Source: Actinomycetota bacterium
GTDB lineage: Bacteria; Actinomycetota; Thermoleophilia; Solirubrobacterales; JACPNS01
Assembly: GCA_016213645.1 (NCBI GenBank)
Contig: JACQZY010000023.1
Span: 1 to 51,463, forward strand
Reading direction: 5' to 3'
DNA length: 51,463 nt
The position numbers and the translations under genes were made by a program. Of the stretch, positions 35,437 to 43,900 are shown piece after piece (positions within the stretch are counted from its first letter, which is position 1; every line of letters starts with the position of its first letter). The notes under the pieces were generated by a model that was not told where the DNA came from, searched no databases, and saw nothing but the letters and a program-made list of their open reading frames with translations.

Positions 35437-35715
35437 ATGGCAATCACGGTGAAGATTCCGGCGCAGCTGCGGCCGGTGGTCGGCGGCCAAGCGGCCGTCC
35501 AGGTGGACGCGAGCGGAAACGTCTCGCAGGTGCTCGACGCTTTGTACGACGAGTTCCCGGAGCTGCGTGAACGGATCAGCGAAAACGGCGAGTTACGCCG
35601 CTTCGTGAACGTGTACGTGGCCGACGAGGACATCCGCTTCGGCGACGGCCTGAACACCGAGGTCGCCGACGGCAGCGAGGTCACGATCCTTCCGGCGGTG
35701 GCCGGCGGCGCTTGA
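35437..35715 (+). CDS. MoaD/ThiS-fold sulfur carrier, CysO/HcyS-like, ending Gly-Gly-Ala
   Basis: The 92-residue beta-grasp protein has the segments RRFVNVYVADEDIRF and VADGSEVTILPAVAGG, which closely resemble Mycobacterium CysO as I remember it. CysO carries sulfur as a C-terminal thiocarboxylate for cysteine synthesis. Here an extra alanine follows the di-glycine (Gly90-Gly91-Ala92). A JAMM-type peptidase (Mec or HcyD type) would therefore have to trim it before activation. HcyS of Wolinella, used in homocysteine synthesis, is the comparison that comes to mind. An AGGAG site precedes the ATG, 27 bases after thrC. No activating E1 enzyme or peptidase gene lies nearby. Confidence 0.85.
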   Translation: MAITVKIPAQLRPVVGGQAAVQVDASGNVSQVLDALYDEFPELRERISENGELRRFVNVYVADEDIRFGDGLNTEVADGSEVTILPAVAGGA

Positions 35716-35794
35716 AAATTCCGTCTTTGCCGGACGCCGGGCGTAAACGCCGCCCGACGACGGCGGCGGACTCCTCGCCGGTACAGTCACGCCG

Positions 35795-36592
35795 ATGGTT
35801 CCCGTAGCGATTCTCTGTGGCGGCAAGGGTACGCGCATCGCGCGCGGCGACCGCGACACGCCCAAGCCGCTGGTGGACGTTGGCGGGCACCCGATCCTCT
35901 GGCACGTGATGGCGCTGTATGCCGCGCAGGGCTTTCGTGAGTTCGTGCTGTTGACCGGCTGGCAGTCGGAACGCGTGGAGGCCGCGGTACGGGCATTCGC
36001 GGAGGTGCGCGACGGCAGTTGGCGGGCGGAGTTTTTGCGCACCGGCGAGGAGACTCCGACCGGCGGACGGGTACATGCTGCTCGCGAGCGGCTGGGGGAA
36101 GGCACGTTCGCGCTCACCTACGCGGACGGCGTGGCCGACATCGACCTGCGCGCTGAGCTGGAGTTTCATCGTGCGCACGGCAGTGCCGCGACGATCGCGG
36201 TGGTGCAACCGCGCAGTCCGTGGGGTTCGGCGGCGCTCGCGAGCGACGGCGCGATCACGGGTTTTGAAGAGAAGCCGCGGTTGTCCGATTGGATCAACGG
36301 CGGTTTCATGTACTGCGAACCGGCGGTGTTTGATGTGATCGGAGCAGACGACGTGCTTGAGCGAGAGCCGCTGGAACGGCTGGCCCAGCGGCGTGAGCTG
36401 TTTGGATTTCGCCACGACGGATTCTGGGACTGCATGGACACTTACAAGGACGCGCTGGTGCTGAACGAACTCTGTGCGGCGGGCGCGCCGCCGTGGCTCC
36501 CGGCAGATCGCACCGGTGACCGCGTGGCCGACAGTGCAGCCGGTGGCACCGTGGAATACGCCGGTGACCGCGCCGCCGAGGGTGCTTTGTGA
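35795..36592 (+). CDS. rfbF: Glucose-1-phosphate cytidylyltransferase-like nucleotidyltransferase
   Basis: The 265-residue protein starts with the nucleotidyltransferase signature ILCGGKGTRI, followed by TPKPLVDVGGHPILWHVM, as in RfbF/DdhA. It continues with FALTYADGVADID at the metal site, FEEKPRLSDWINGGFMYCEP and GFWDCMDTYKDALVLNE. The expected reaction is CTP plus glucose 1-phosphate giving CDP-glucose. The last 35 residues, rich in Asp, Arg and Ala, are a non-conserved tail. Its stop overlaps the next gene's GTG (GTGA). Together they supply the first two steps of CDP-deoxysugar synthesis. Confidence 0.9.
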   Translation: MVPVAILCGGKGTRIARGDRDTPKPLVDVGGHPILWHVMALYAAQGFREFVLLTGWQSERVEAAVRAFAEVRDGSWRAEFLRTGEETPTGGRVHAARERLGEGTFALTYADGVADIDLRAELEFHRAHGSAATIAVVQPRSPWGSAALASDGAITGFEEKPRLSDWINGGFMYCEPAVFDVIGADDVLEREPLERLAQRRELFGFRHDGFWDCMDTYKDALVLNELCAAGAPPWLPADRTGDRVADSAAGGTVEYAGDRAAEGAL

Positions 36593-37590
36593 GCGAACTT
36601 GTCACACGTTCGTGGCGCGGCACGCCGGTGCTGGTGACCGGCGCCGACGGTTTCATCGGTTCCTGGCTGGCGGAGCGTCTGCTCGACGAAGGCGCCGAAG
36701 TGATCGTGCTCAAACGCGACCGCCCCGCGTACTCGCGCCTGCGAATCGATGGGGTGGAGGAGCGTTGCACGATCGCCGCGGGAGATTTGTCTGACCACGC
36801 GGCGCTGCTGCGGGTGCTAAACGAGTACGGCGTGGAGATGGTGTTCCACCTGGCGGCGCAGGCAATCGTGGCGGTGGCAAATCGTTCGCCGCTTTCCACC
36901 TTCGAGACCAACGTGCGTGGCACCTATAACCTGCTCGAAGCGGCGCGGCTGGCGCCGACGGTCGAGGGCGTCGTGGTGGCGTCTTCGGACAAGGCATACG
37001 GTGAGCACACCGACCTGCCGTATCGCGAGGACGCAAAGCTGCAACCGCGCTTTCCGTACGACACGTCCAAGGCCGCGGCGGACCTGATCAGCCGCTCCTA
37101 CGCCGAGACCTACGGCCTGCCGGTGGCGGTCACGCGGCTGGCCAACGTGTACGGCGGAGGCGACTTCAACTTCTCGCGCCTGGTGCCGGACACGGTGCGA
37201 AAGATTCTGGCCGGGGAGCGGCCCGTGATCCGCTCCGACGGCACGCCTGAGCGCGACTTCATCTTCGCCGCCGACGCGGTGGAGGCGTACCTGGCGGTGG
37301 CGGCCGGTCTGCAAGACACGGCCAACCATGGGCTGGCCTTCAACGCGGGCGCCGGTCGCCCGTGGCCGGTGTTGGAGATCGTCACAACGTTGCTGGAGGT
37401 GTCCGGAAGTGGTCTGGAGCCGGACATCCAGGGCGTTGGCATCCCTGACGGGGAAATCGACCGCCAGTACCTGGACTCCACACTGATCGGAGACCGGCTC
37501 GGCTGGAGCGCGAGCTGGGACCTACGTGACGGACTGACCGAAACGCTCGCGTGGTACCAGCGCGTGTTGCCCGCGCTTGAGCGCGCGTAG
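36589..37590 (+). CDS. rfbG: CDP-glucose 4,6-dehydratase-like NAD-dependent sugar dehydratase
   Basis: The 333-residue extended SDR has a Rossmann loop VTGADGFIGSWLAERLL near residues 15-31, HLAAQAIV and SSDKAYGEH. The catalytic Tyr-x3-Lys lies in YDTSKAAADLISRSY, followed by NVYGGGDFNFSRLVPD, a stretch typical of CDP-glucose dehydratases. Partnership with a glucose-1-phosphate cytidylyltransferase supports that substrate. The product would be CDP-4-keto-6-deoxyglucose. No downstream reductase, transaminase or E1/E3-type deoxygenation genes follow, so the final sugar is unknown. The start is GTG. Confidence 0.88.
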   Translation: MSELVTRSWRGTPVLVTGADGFIGSWLAERLLDEGAEVIVLKRDRPAYSRLRIDGVEERCTIAAGDLSDHAALLRVLNEYGVEMVFHLAAQAIVAVANRSPLSTFETNVRGTYNLLEAARLAPTVEGVVVASSDKAYGEHTDLPYREDAKLQPRFPYDTSKAAADLISRSYAETYGLPVAVTRLANVYGGGDFNFSRLVPDTVRKILAGERPVIRSDGTPERDFIFAADAVEAYLAVAAGLQDTANHGLAFNAGAGRPWPVLEIVTTLLEVSGSGLEPDIQGVGIPDGEIDRQYLDSTLIGDRLGWSASWDLRDGLTETLAWYQRVLPALERA

Positions 37591-37695
37591 CCGGGCATCG
37601 CCAAATCGATAAGGCGGCGCGGAAGCGGCAGCGCCGACGCAGCGCACGTTTCCGCAAGCGCCCTCTGAAAAATATTTGCCGATACTCGTGATGAA

Positions 37696-37711
37696 CCGGT
37701 CCGCCGGTCCG
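37696..37711. promoter_or_regulatory. Tandem CCGGTCCG repeats upstream of the sigma gene
   Basis: CCGGTCCG occurs twice without spacing, 11-26 bases before the sigma-factor start, between TGAACC and CGTAGTA. These flanks recall -35 and -10 elements of extracytoplasmic-function sigma promoters, but the spacing seems short. It may be an autoregulated promoter or a regulator site. Confidence 0.3.
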
Positions 37712-37721
37712 TAGTACGGGT

Positions 37722-38300
37722 ATGAAGGAACTCATGGCACATATCGAAGCAGGACCAGCCGCCGTCTCCGGCGGCGAATGGGGCGCTTTCGAGCGGCTCT
37801 ATCGCGAAACACGTGACGATCTGTTCGCGTATCTCGCCTACCTGCTTGCGGACGCGACGCGAGCCGAAGACGTGCTTGCGCAGTCATTCGAGCGCGCATA
37901 TCGAAAGCGACGCGGCTTTGACTCGCGGCGAGGCGAACTGCGGGGGTGGCTGTTTGCGATCGCCCGCAATATGGCTTTGGACGAGATGCGCCGCGCGCGA
38001 CGAGAGTCTCCGGTGGAAGGGGCTGCTCTGGAAATGCCCGGCGGTTTGCCGGCGGGCGGAGAAGATCCGCTCGCTTCGGCCTCGGCCTCCGCATCGACCG
38101 ATGCCTTGGCGCTCGATCGCGTGCTCGTGGCCAACGCGCTTCGCGGACTGGAGGCACGCGACCGTGAGCTGGTCGCGCTGAAGTTTTTCGCCGGGCTTGG
38201 AAATCGCGAGATCGCCCGCGTGGTCGGGCGCAGCGAGACAACCGTTGGATCGCAGCTTCACCGCGCGATCCGCAAACTTAGGGAGGTGCTCGATGACTGA
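37722..38300 (+). CDS. RNA polymerase sigma-70 family factor (ECF type)
   Basis: The 192-residue protein has sigma region 2 at about 20-90 (FERLYRETRDDLFAYLAYLLADATRAEDVLAQSF, WLFAIARNMALDEMRR). An Ala/Ser-rich linker follows, then region 4 at about 135-190 (LEARDRELVALKFFAGLGNREIARVVGRSETTVGSQLHRAIRKLRE). This is the two-domain ECF build. An ATG at 37734 preceded by GAAGGA is an alternative start. The stop overlaps the ATG of the DUF4349-type gene by eight bases, a coupling typical of sigma/anti-sigma pairs. Confidence 0.93.
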   Translation: MKELMAHIEAGPAAVSGGEWGAFERLYRETRDDLFAYLAYLLADATRAEDVLAQSFERAYRKRRGFDSRRGELRGWLFAIARNMALDEMRRARRESPVEGAALEMPGGLPAGGEDPLASASASASTDALALDRVLVANALRGLEARDRELVALKFFAGLGNREIARVVGRSETTVGSQLHRAIRKLREVLDD

Positions 38301-39606
38301 GCGCACTGACAATCACGGACGCCGCCGTCGGCAGAAGCTCGACGCCGCCGCGCGCCACGAACTAGACATGGTCGACCGCGTACTTGCCGGAGTTCAGACC
38401 GAGACAGCCGACGATGCTGAACTGGCGTCTTTCGCGCTGCGCGTGCGCGGCACACGGCCGGAGCTTGCGGACGATGCGCGCGGACGTGTTGACGCTCGCT
38501 TCGCGGAGCGCATCGAAGCCGATCGTGTGGCTGCCGCAGGCGAATCGAAGAAGCAACGGCACCTGATGGCGTGGACCTCCACGGCGCGGGGCAAGCTGCT
38601 GGGGGCCGGAGCGGCCGCGTCAGTGCTGGTCGCAATTGTGATGGCGGTAACGGCCATAAATGAGAACGATGCAACAACCGAGGCTTTGCATTCCGCGACG
38701 TCGCCGGGACAAAGTGAAGGGCGCGTTACGCCGGAGTCGGCGGCCAAGTCCATGGCATCGGAGCAGGCCAACGATGCGGCAAGCGGCGCCGCTCCCAGCG
38801 TGTCGCCAGTATCGGGAACCGGGATCGATCCCAGGTTTCTCAAGTCAACCATGCCGACTCAGGCCGACCAAGCTACTCCGACGACCGGGGTGCGCCGCGT
38901 GGAGCGCTCCGCCGAACTCACGCTTGCTACTGCCTCTGGAAAGATCGAGACCGTCGCCGACAAGGTGATCGCCGTGACCGACCGCTACGGCGGCTTCGTG
39001 GTCAGTTCGTCGGTCTCGGGCGGAGACGCAGGCAGCGCGAACGCGAGCTTCTCGCTGAAGCTGCCCGCCGAGCGCTTTCAGCAGGCACTTGCGGCCTACT
39101 CCGGCCTGGCTCACGTGCGCGAACGTACTCAGCAGACTCAGGACATTACAGACCCGTACCGGCGCGCTACATCGCGAGTGTCCGGCGCCCGGGCGGAATC
39201 GGCTCGGTTGCGAGCTTTGTTGGCGAAGGCCTCGGATGCGGATGCGGCGTCGCTGCGCAGCCGTCTGCGTACGGCGGAAAACCGCCTGACCGCCCGCGAG
39301 CGCGAGCTGTCGCGGCTGCGTAATCGCGTCAACTTCGTCACGCTGGGCCTGACGATCGTCGCCGATGAGACCGCGGAGGCGAACGAACGCGGCACGATTC
39401 ACCGTGCGTTCGACATGGCGGTGAACGTGCTTGAAAGCATCGCCGCCCTGTTGATCGTCGGTCTCGCGATCGTCGTTCCGGTGACGCTCGTAGCCGTCGT
39501 TGCGATCTTTGCGCGCCGCCGTGTTCGCCGCGCCCGTGGCGACGCCGTGATCAACTCCGGCGCGGCGGGAAATCCGCCGACTCCGCCGCCGGATCAGGCG
39601 GCGTAG
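38293..39606 (+). CDS. DUF4349-type membrane protein, candidate anti-sigma partner
   Basis: The start at 38293 lies inside the sigma gene's stop region and gives 437 residues. A charged cytoplasmic N-terminus of about 95 residues is followed by a membrane helix (LLGAGAAASVLVAIVMAVTAI) and an exported Ser/Thr/Ala linker. A DUF4349-like domain follows (VERSAELTLATASGKIETVADKV, YGGFVVSSSVSGG, SFSLKLPAERFQQAL) and a coiled coil rich in Arg, Ala and Leu. A second helix near 380-406 brings the C-terminus back inside. The N-terminal part would be the sigma-binding region. I see no zinc-binding HxxxCxxC motif of classical anti-sigma factors. Confidence 0.85.
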   Translation: MTERTDNHGRRRRQKLDAAARHELDMVDRVLAGVQTETADDAELASFALRVRGTRPELADDARGRVDARFAERIEADRVAAAGESKKQRHLMAWTSTARGKLLGAGAAASVLVAIVMAVTAINENDATTEALHSATSPGQSEGRVTPESAAKSMASEQANDAASGAAPSVSPVSGTGIDPRFLKSTMPTQADQATPTTGVRRVERSAELTLATASGKIETVADKVIAVTDRYGGFVVSSSVSGGDAGSANASFSLKLPAERFQQALAAYSGLAHVRERTQQTQDITDPYRRATSRVSGARAESARLRALLAKASDADAASLRSRLRTAENRLTARERELSRLRNRVNFVTLGLTIVADETAEANERGTIHRAFDMAVNVLESIAALLIVGLAIVVPVTLVAVVAIFARRRVRRARGDAVINSGAAGNPPTPPPDQAA

Positions 39607-39944
39607 CGGTAAGGCGCGAAGTCGTCGGGTCCGATCAGATCCGCCGCCAGCGCCAGCACGAAGCAATCGAGCTCGTCAAGGAAGTTCTCCTTGGCGAGCT
39701 CGTCGTGTGCCGCGCGCAAGAGTGATCGGCCGGCCGAGAAGGTGCGCCCAAGGCTGCGGGCGTCGTCCCAGCTGTATTCGTCGATCGAGACATGCTCGCA
39801 CTCGGGGCATCTCAGCCGCAGACGAACGCTGCCGTTGTTTTGGGCACGCGCCTCGACTGGCTGCACGAGGTCCGAATAGCACCGCGGGCAGATCTCCGGT
39901 CCAACTTCGATCTGCTGCTTTCGTGACTTGCTTCGCTGCGACAT
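39594..39944 (-). CDS. Small zinc-ribbon protein of unknown function
   Basis: I choose the ATG at 39944 because a GGGGAGGGTG site precedes it; this gives 116 residues. Cys19, Cys22, Cys46 and Cys49 (CPRC and CPEC) form a zinc ribbon. The second half is helical and acidic (SWDDARSLGRTF, NFLDELDCFVLALAADLIGP). Its 3' end overlaps the convergent DUF4349 gene by 13 bases. No family is recognised. Confidence 0.7.
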   Translation of the reverse strand: MSQRSKSRKQQIEVGPEICPRCYSDLVQPVEARAQNNGSVRLRLRCPECEHVSIDEYSWDDARSLGRTFSAGRSLLRAAHDELAKENFLDELDCFVLALAADLIGPDDFAPYRYAA

Positions 39945-40048
39945 TTCACCCTCCCCAGGACTCGCAATTTCGCCAGAGTACGACGCTTTTCGGACGTTTC
40001 GGGAAGTGACCGTCGGGTCACTAATAAACCGCCGCAACGTCGGCGAAA

Positions 40049-40789
40049 ATGCTTCGCATGGCGAGCGCGTTCATGTGGGGGGCTGTCGGTGGGCTGGCGC
40101 TGATCGCGGGGGCACTGTTGGTGTTCGCGGTGCCGATCGGCCGCGCGACTCTGGGGTCGATCATGGCGTTCGGCGCGGGGGTGCTGATCAGTGCGGTGGC
40201 GTTCGAGCTGTTCGAGGACGCGGTCGAACACACCGACGGTTATTGGTCGGTGGCGGTCGGCATCTTCAGCGGAGCGCTCGTATTTTTCGCGGGCGACTGG
40301 CTGATTGACAAGCAGGGGGGCCGTAACCGCAAGAGCGTGCATCCGCAATCAGAGGATGCCAATTCAAAGGCGATTCTGCTGGGCACGGTGCTTGACGGCA
40401 TTCCCGAGTCGGTTGTGATCGGTGTGGGACTGCTGAAAGGGGCCGGGGTCAGCGTTGCGATGGTCGCAGCGGTTTTTCTTTCGAATCTGCCGGAGTCGAT
40501 TGCTTCAACCACGGGGCTGCGGGCGAGCGGCTGGTCGCGACGCCGTCTACTGGCGATGTGGACGGTCGTCGTCTTCGCGTCCGGTCTGGCCGCACTCGCG
40601 GGTTTCGCGGGTTTGGACGGAGCGCCGGACGAAGCAATCGCATTCACACAGTCGTTCGCCGCCGGCGCGCTGCTGACGATGCTCTCCGACGAAATGATGC
40701 CGAAGGCGTTCGAGTTGGAAGGCAAGCTGGTGGGGCTGCTCACGACCGCGGGATTCGCTGTGGCGTTCGCGATCGGGGCGTTGCAGTGA
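40049..40789 (+). CDS. ZIP-family metal transporter-like membrane protein
   Basis: The 246-residue protein has about seven or eight membrane segments. It carries the ZIP-like pair DGIPESVVIGVGL and FLSNLPESIAST, in which the polar residues and glutamates of helices IV and V would bind zinc or another divalent metal. A short hydrophilic loop (KQGGRNRKSVHPQSED) splits the protein after the third helix. In ZIP proteins the helix motif is usually HNxPEG; here the histidine is replaced by Asp (DGIPES), so metal preference may differ. ATG codons at residues 1 and 4 are both possible starts. It stands alone. Confidence 0.82.
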   Translation: MLRMASAFMWGAVGGLALIAGALLVFAVPIGRATLGSIMAFGAGVLISAVAFELFEDAVEHTDGYWSVAVGIFSGALVFFAGDWLIDKQGGRNRKSVHPQSEDANSKAILLGTVLDGIPESVVIGVGLLKGAGVSVAMVAAVFLSNLPESIASTTGLRASGWSRRRLLAMWTVVVFASGLAALAGFAGLDGAPDEAIAFTQSFAAGALLTMLSDEMMPKAFELEGKLVGLLTTAGFAVAFAIGALQ

Positions 40790-40909
40790 ATGCGAACGCG
40801 ACGACGGCGCGCTCAGTTTCACGAGGATCTTGAATTTCGCAAACGCTCGTCGCTACTCGCCGTTAAGATACGCAACTAATTGGTACTAAAAAGGCGGTCT
40901 GCGCTCCGC

Positions 40910-43900
40910 ATGTCATTCACCCGAGCCGTCCATACGGATCGCGGCTCGGTTTGGCGGTTGGGGGCCGCGCTCGGCATGCTCAAGTCAATCAGCAAGTCAA
41001 TCTCAGATAAGTCGAACGCGAGCAGAGCTCGGCTGCGGATCATTCAACTTCTGAGCTTGCCGGTGGCAGTGGTCATTCTGGCCGGTGCCCTTCTGGTCGC
41101 CTCGTTGGCAGGTGCTACGTCCGGCCAAAACGGATCCCGCACCTTCACAACCGATGTGGACTTCGACGAGGGCACCTACGACAACGTCGTCCACTACACG
41201 TCGGGAAGCCTCCAGCTGGACGACACACGGCGGGTGTCGAACGTCCTGTGGGCGGTGGGATCCGGGAATTCGAATGTCTTGAAGATCGACGCCGATACTG
41301 GTGCTCAACTCGCGGAATACCGCCTGATGCCTGCCGGCTGGTTGTGGGAGAGTTCAAACAACACGGCCGTCGATAGCCACGGAAATCTCTGGGTCGCCAC
41401 CACCGCGCAGGACCCGAGCATTCTCGGCTACCAGACGGGATCGGTCGTCAAAATCGGTTTGGCCGAGGCCGGGCAATGCGCCGATCGAAACGACAACGGC
41501 GTGATCGACACTTCCACCGGCCCCGGCGACGTGAGGCTGTGGCTGGGTGACGGATTCGGCGTCCAAGGCGTGGGCGACGAGTGCATTCTGGAATCTGTCC
41601 GCATAGGTTCTTATCCGTCGCAAATGGTTGTCGATAGCGACGACAACCTCTGGGCGATCAGTTCCGCCCGGCACGTTCGCGATCGCACCGCGCGGTGGAA
41701 CAAGATCTCGCCTGACGGCGAGATCTTGCGAATCATCCCCTGTGTGGTCGACTGCCGCACGTTTGACGGCGCGTCGTTTGACTCCAAAGGCCGCCTCTGG
41801 GCTGTAGGAGCTGTCGGTCAGTCGTGGGCCGATCTGCTGCGACTCGACACGCGCCTTGCCGACGACGACCCCAACCTGGTGAAGATATTTCCAGCTCCGG
41901 CCGCGATTGCCAATCTCGACGATTTCGGTTATCAATTGGCCGTCGGTCGTAACGACCACATCTGGGTCACGGGTTATACCTCGGGCAAACTCCAGGAGTT
42001 CAACGACGAAGGCGTGTTCCTCTCGACTCACAGCCCGCCAAATCCCGGCGGCTACGCCAACGACATCGTCGTCTCGCCATTCGACGGCAATATCTGGGCC
42101 GACACGTATGCAGCCTCCGGCGTGGGCCCCGGCGTCCGTCGTTTCGATCAGAACGGCAACCAAATAGCGTTCGTTCGGACGATCGGATCTCCGAACGGCT
42201 TGGACGTTGACGGCGAAGGGCGCGTGTGGGTGATGACGCTTGGCTCGACCGGATTCAAGCGAATCGACCCAGTCGCCAATCGGGTCGACCTCACTGTTCC
42301 ACTAACGGGCAGCCAGGTGCCTTACGGTGGCGGTTTTCCCGGTCGCGGCAGGCACACCTCGCGCGCGGTCACGCAGCCTCCCGTGAGTGGAAGCTGGAGC
42401 GTTGTCCACAATTCCGGCCAGCCGGGGTTTGAGTGGGGTCGCATCGACTGGAACGCCGAGATTCCCGACGGCGCGAGTCTCACCGTCACAGCGCAGAGCT
42501 CCGACGACGGCGTCAGTTTCGGGCCGCGCGAAGTCGTTACCAAGAACCAAGACCTTAGCCTTTCCGACGGCCGTTATCTGAAGATCGCGGTCGACTTTAC
42601 GCGCTCGTCTACAGGCGAAAGCCCGGTGCTCAACGACATCACGGTCGGCGGGGCAAACACTCCGCCGGTGGCCGCCGCCGGATCGGATCAGGTTGTTGAC
42701 GAGGGATCGATTGTGATGCTTGACGGTTCGGCGTCCATCGACCCGGATGGCGATCCCTTGGAGTTCCGCTGGGACCGCGTGACGGGTACCGGTCCGGCGG
42801 CCGTGCTCTCGTCCACCGCCGACCAGAAACCAAGCTATGAAGCTCTCGACGACTCAAGCGCCCGCTTCGAGCTGAACGTAAGCGATGGCCGCGAAAGCGC
42901 GACCGACGAGACCAACGTGAGTGTGCGAAACGTCGCGCCGGCGGTGAGCGCGGCCGACGCCTCCGCCTATGCCGGATCGGCGGCGATCGTGGCCGCGAAC
43001 TTCAGTGATCCCGGCGTGCTGGACACGCACACCGCGAGCGTGGACTGGGGCGACGGCACGCCGCTCGAAGACGCCGCGATCACGCAGGGCGCCGGATGGG
43101 GGAGTCTGGTCGGCGCCCATCGCTATGCCGCCGCCGGCTCGTACGAGGTGATCGTGAAAGTTACTGACGATGACGGGGCGCAAGGCACCGCAACCGCGCA
43201 GTTTGCGATCGGCCTGCCGCCGGTGATCTGGGCCAACCGCAATACGGATTCCTCGGCGCTTGATATCACCGGCTCCGGCAATTTCGTCACGGGTCGAGTG
43301 CACAGCAACGGAGACCTAAAAATCGCCGGTTCCTCCAACACGATCGACGGCGACGCCGAGTACGCCTCGGATCTGATCAACTCCGGAAGTGATAACACGG
43401 TCACCGGTCAATCTCTACGCGCCGCGCGCATGGAACCGCCGATCAACTTTGCCCTGGCCGACTACCGCCCCGGCGGGCCGGTCTCCGCTGCAGTCTCGCC
43501 GCGATATTTCGACCACACCTCCGCCTGCACATCGGGCGTATGGATGGTCACCGGACCCTTGCCGGACGGTGTTCACTACTCACCCTGCGGTGTCGAAATC
43601 GCCGCAAGCAACCTGTCGGCCACTGTCACGATCGCTTCTGAACGCGAGATCAAGGTAAGTGGCTCATCGAACCGCCTGACCGCCTACCACGACGGCCTGC
43701 TCTTTCTCTCTCCAAGCACCGCAAACGCCGCGATCCATCTGAGCGGATCAAGCTCCAGCTACGCGGGGATCGCCAATGCCCGCTCCGGGCAGATACACGT
43801 CGCCGGATCAAGCGTTCAGCTGACGTGCTCGGTGATCGGCGACCGCATCAAACTGAGCGGCAGCGGGATAAAGATCCACGGCAGCGCCTGTGTGCGCCCC

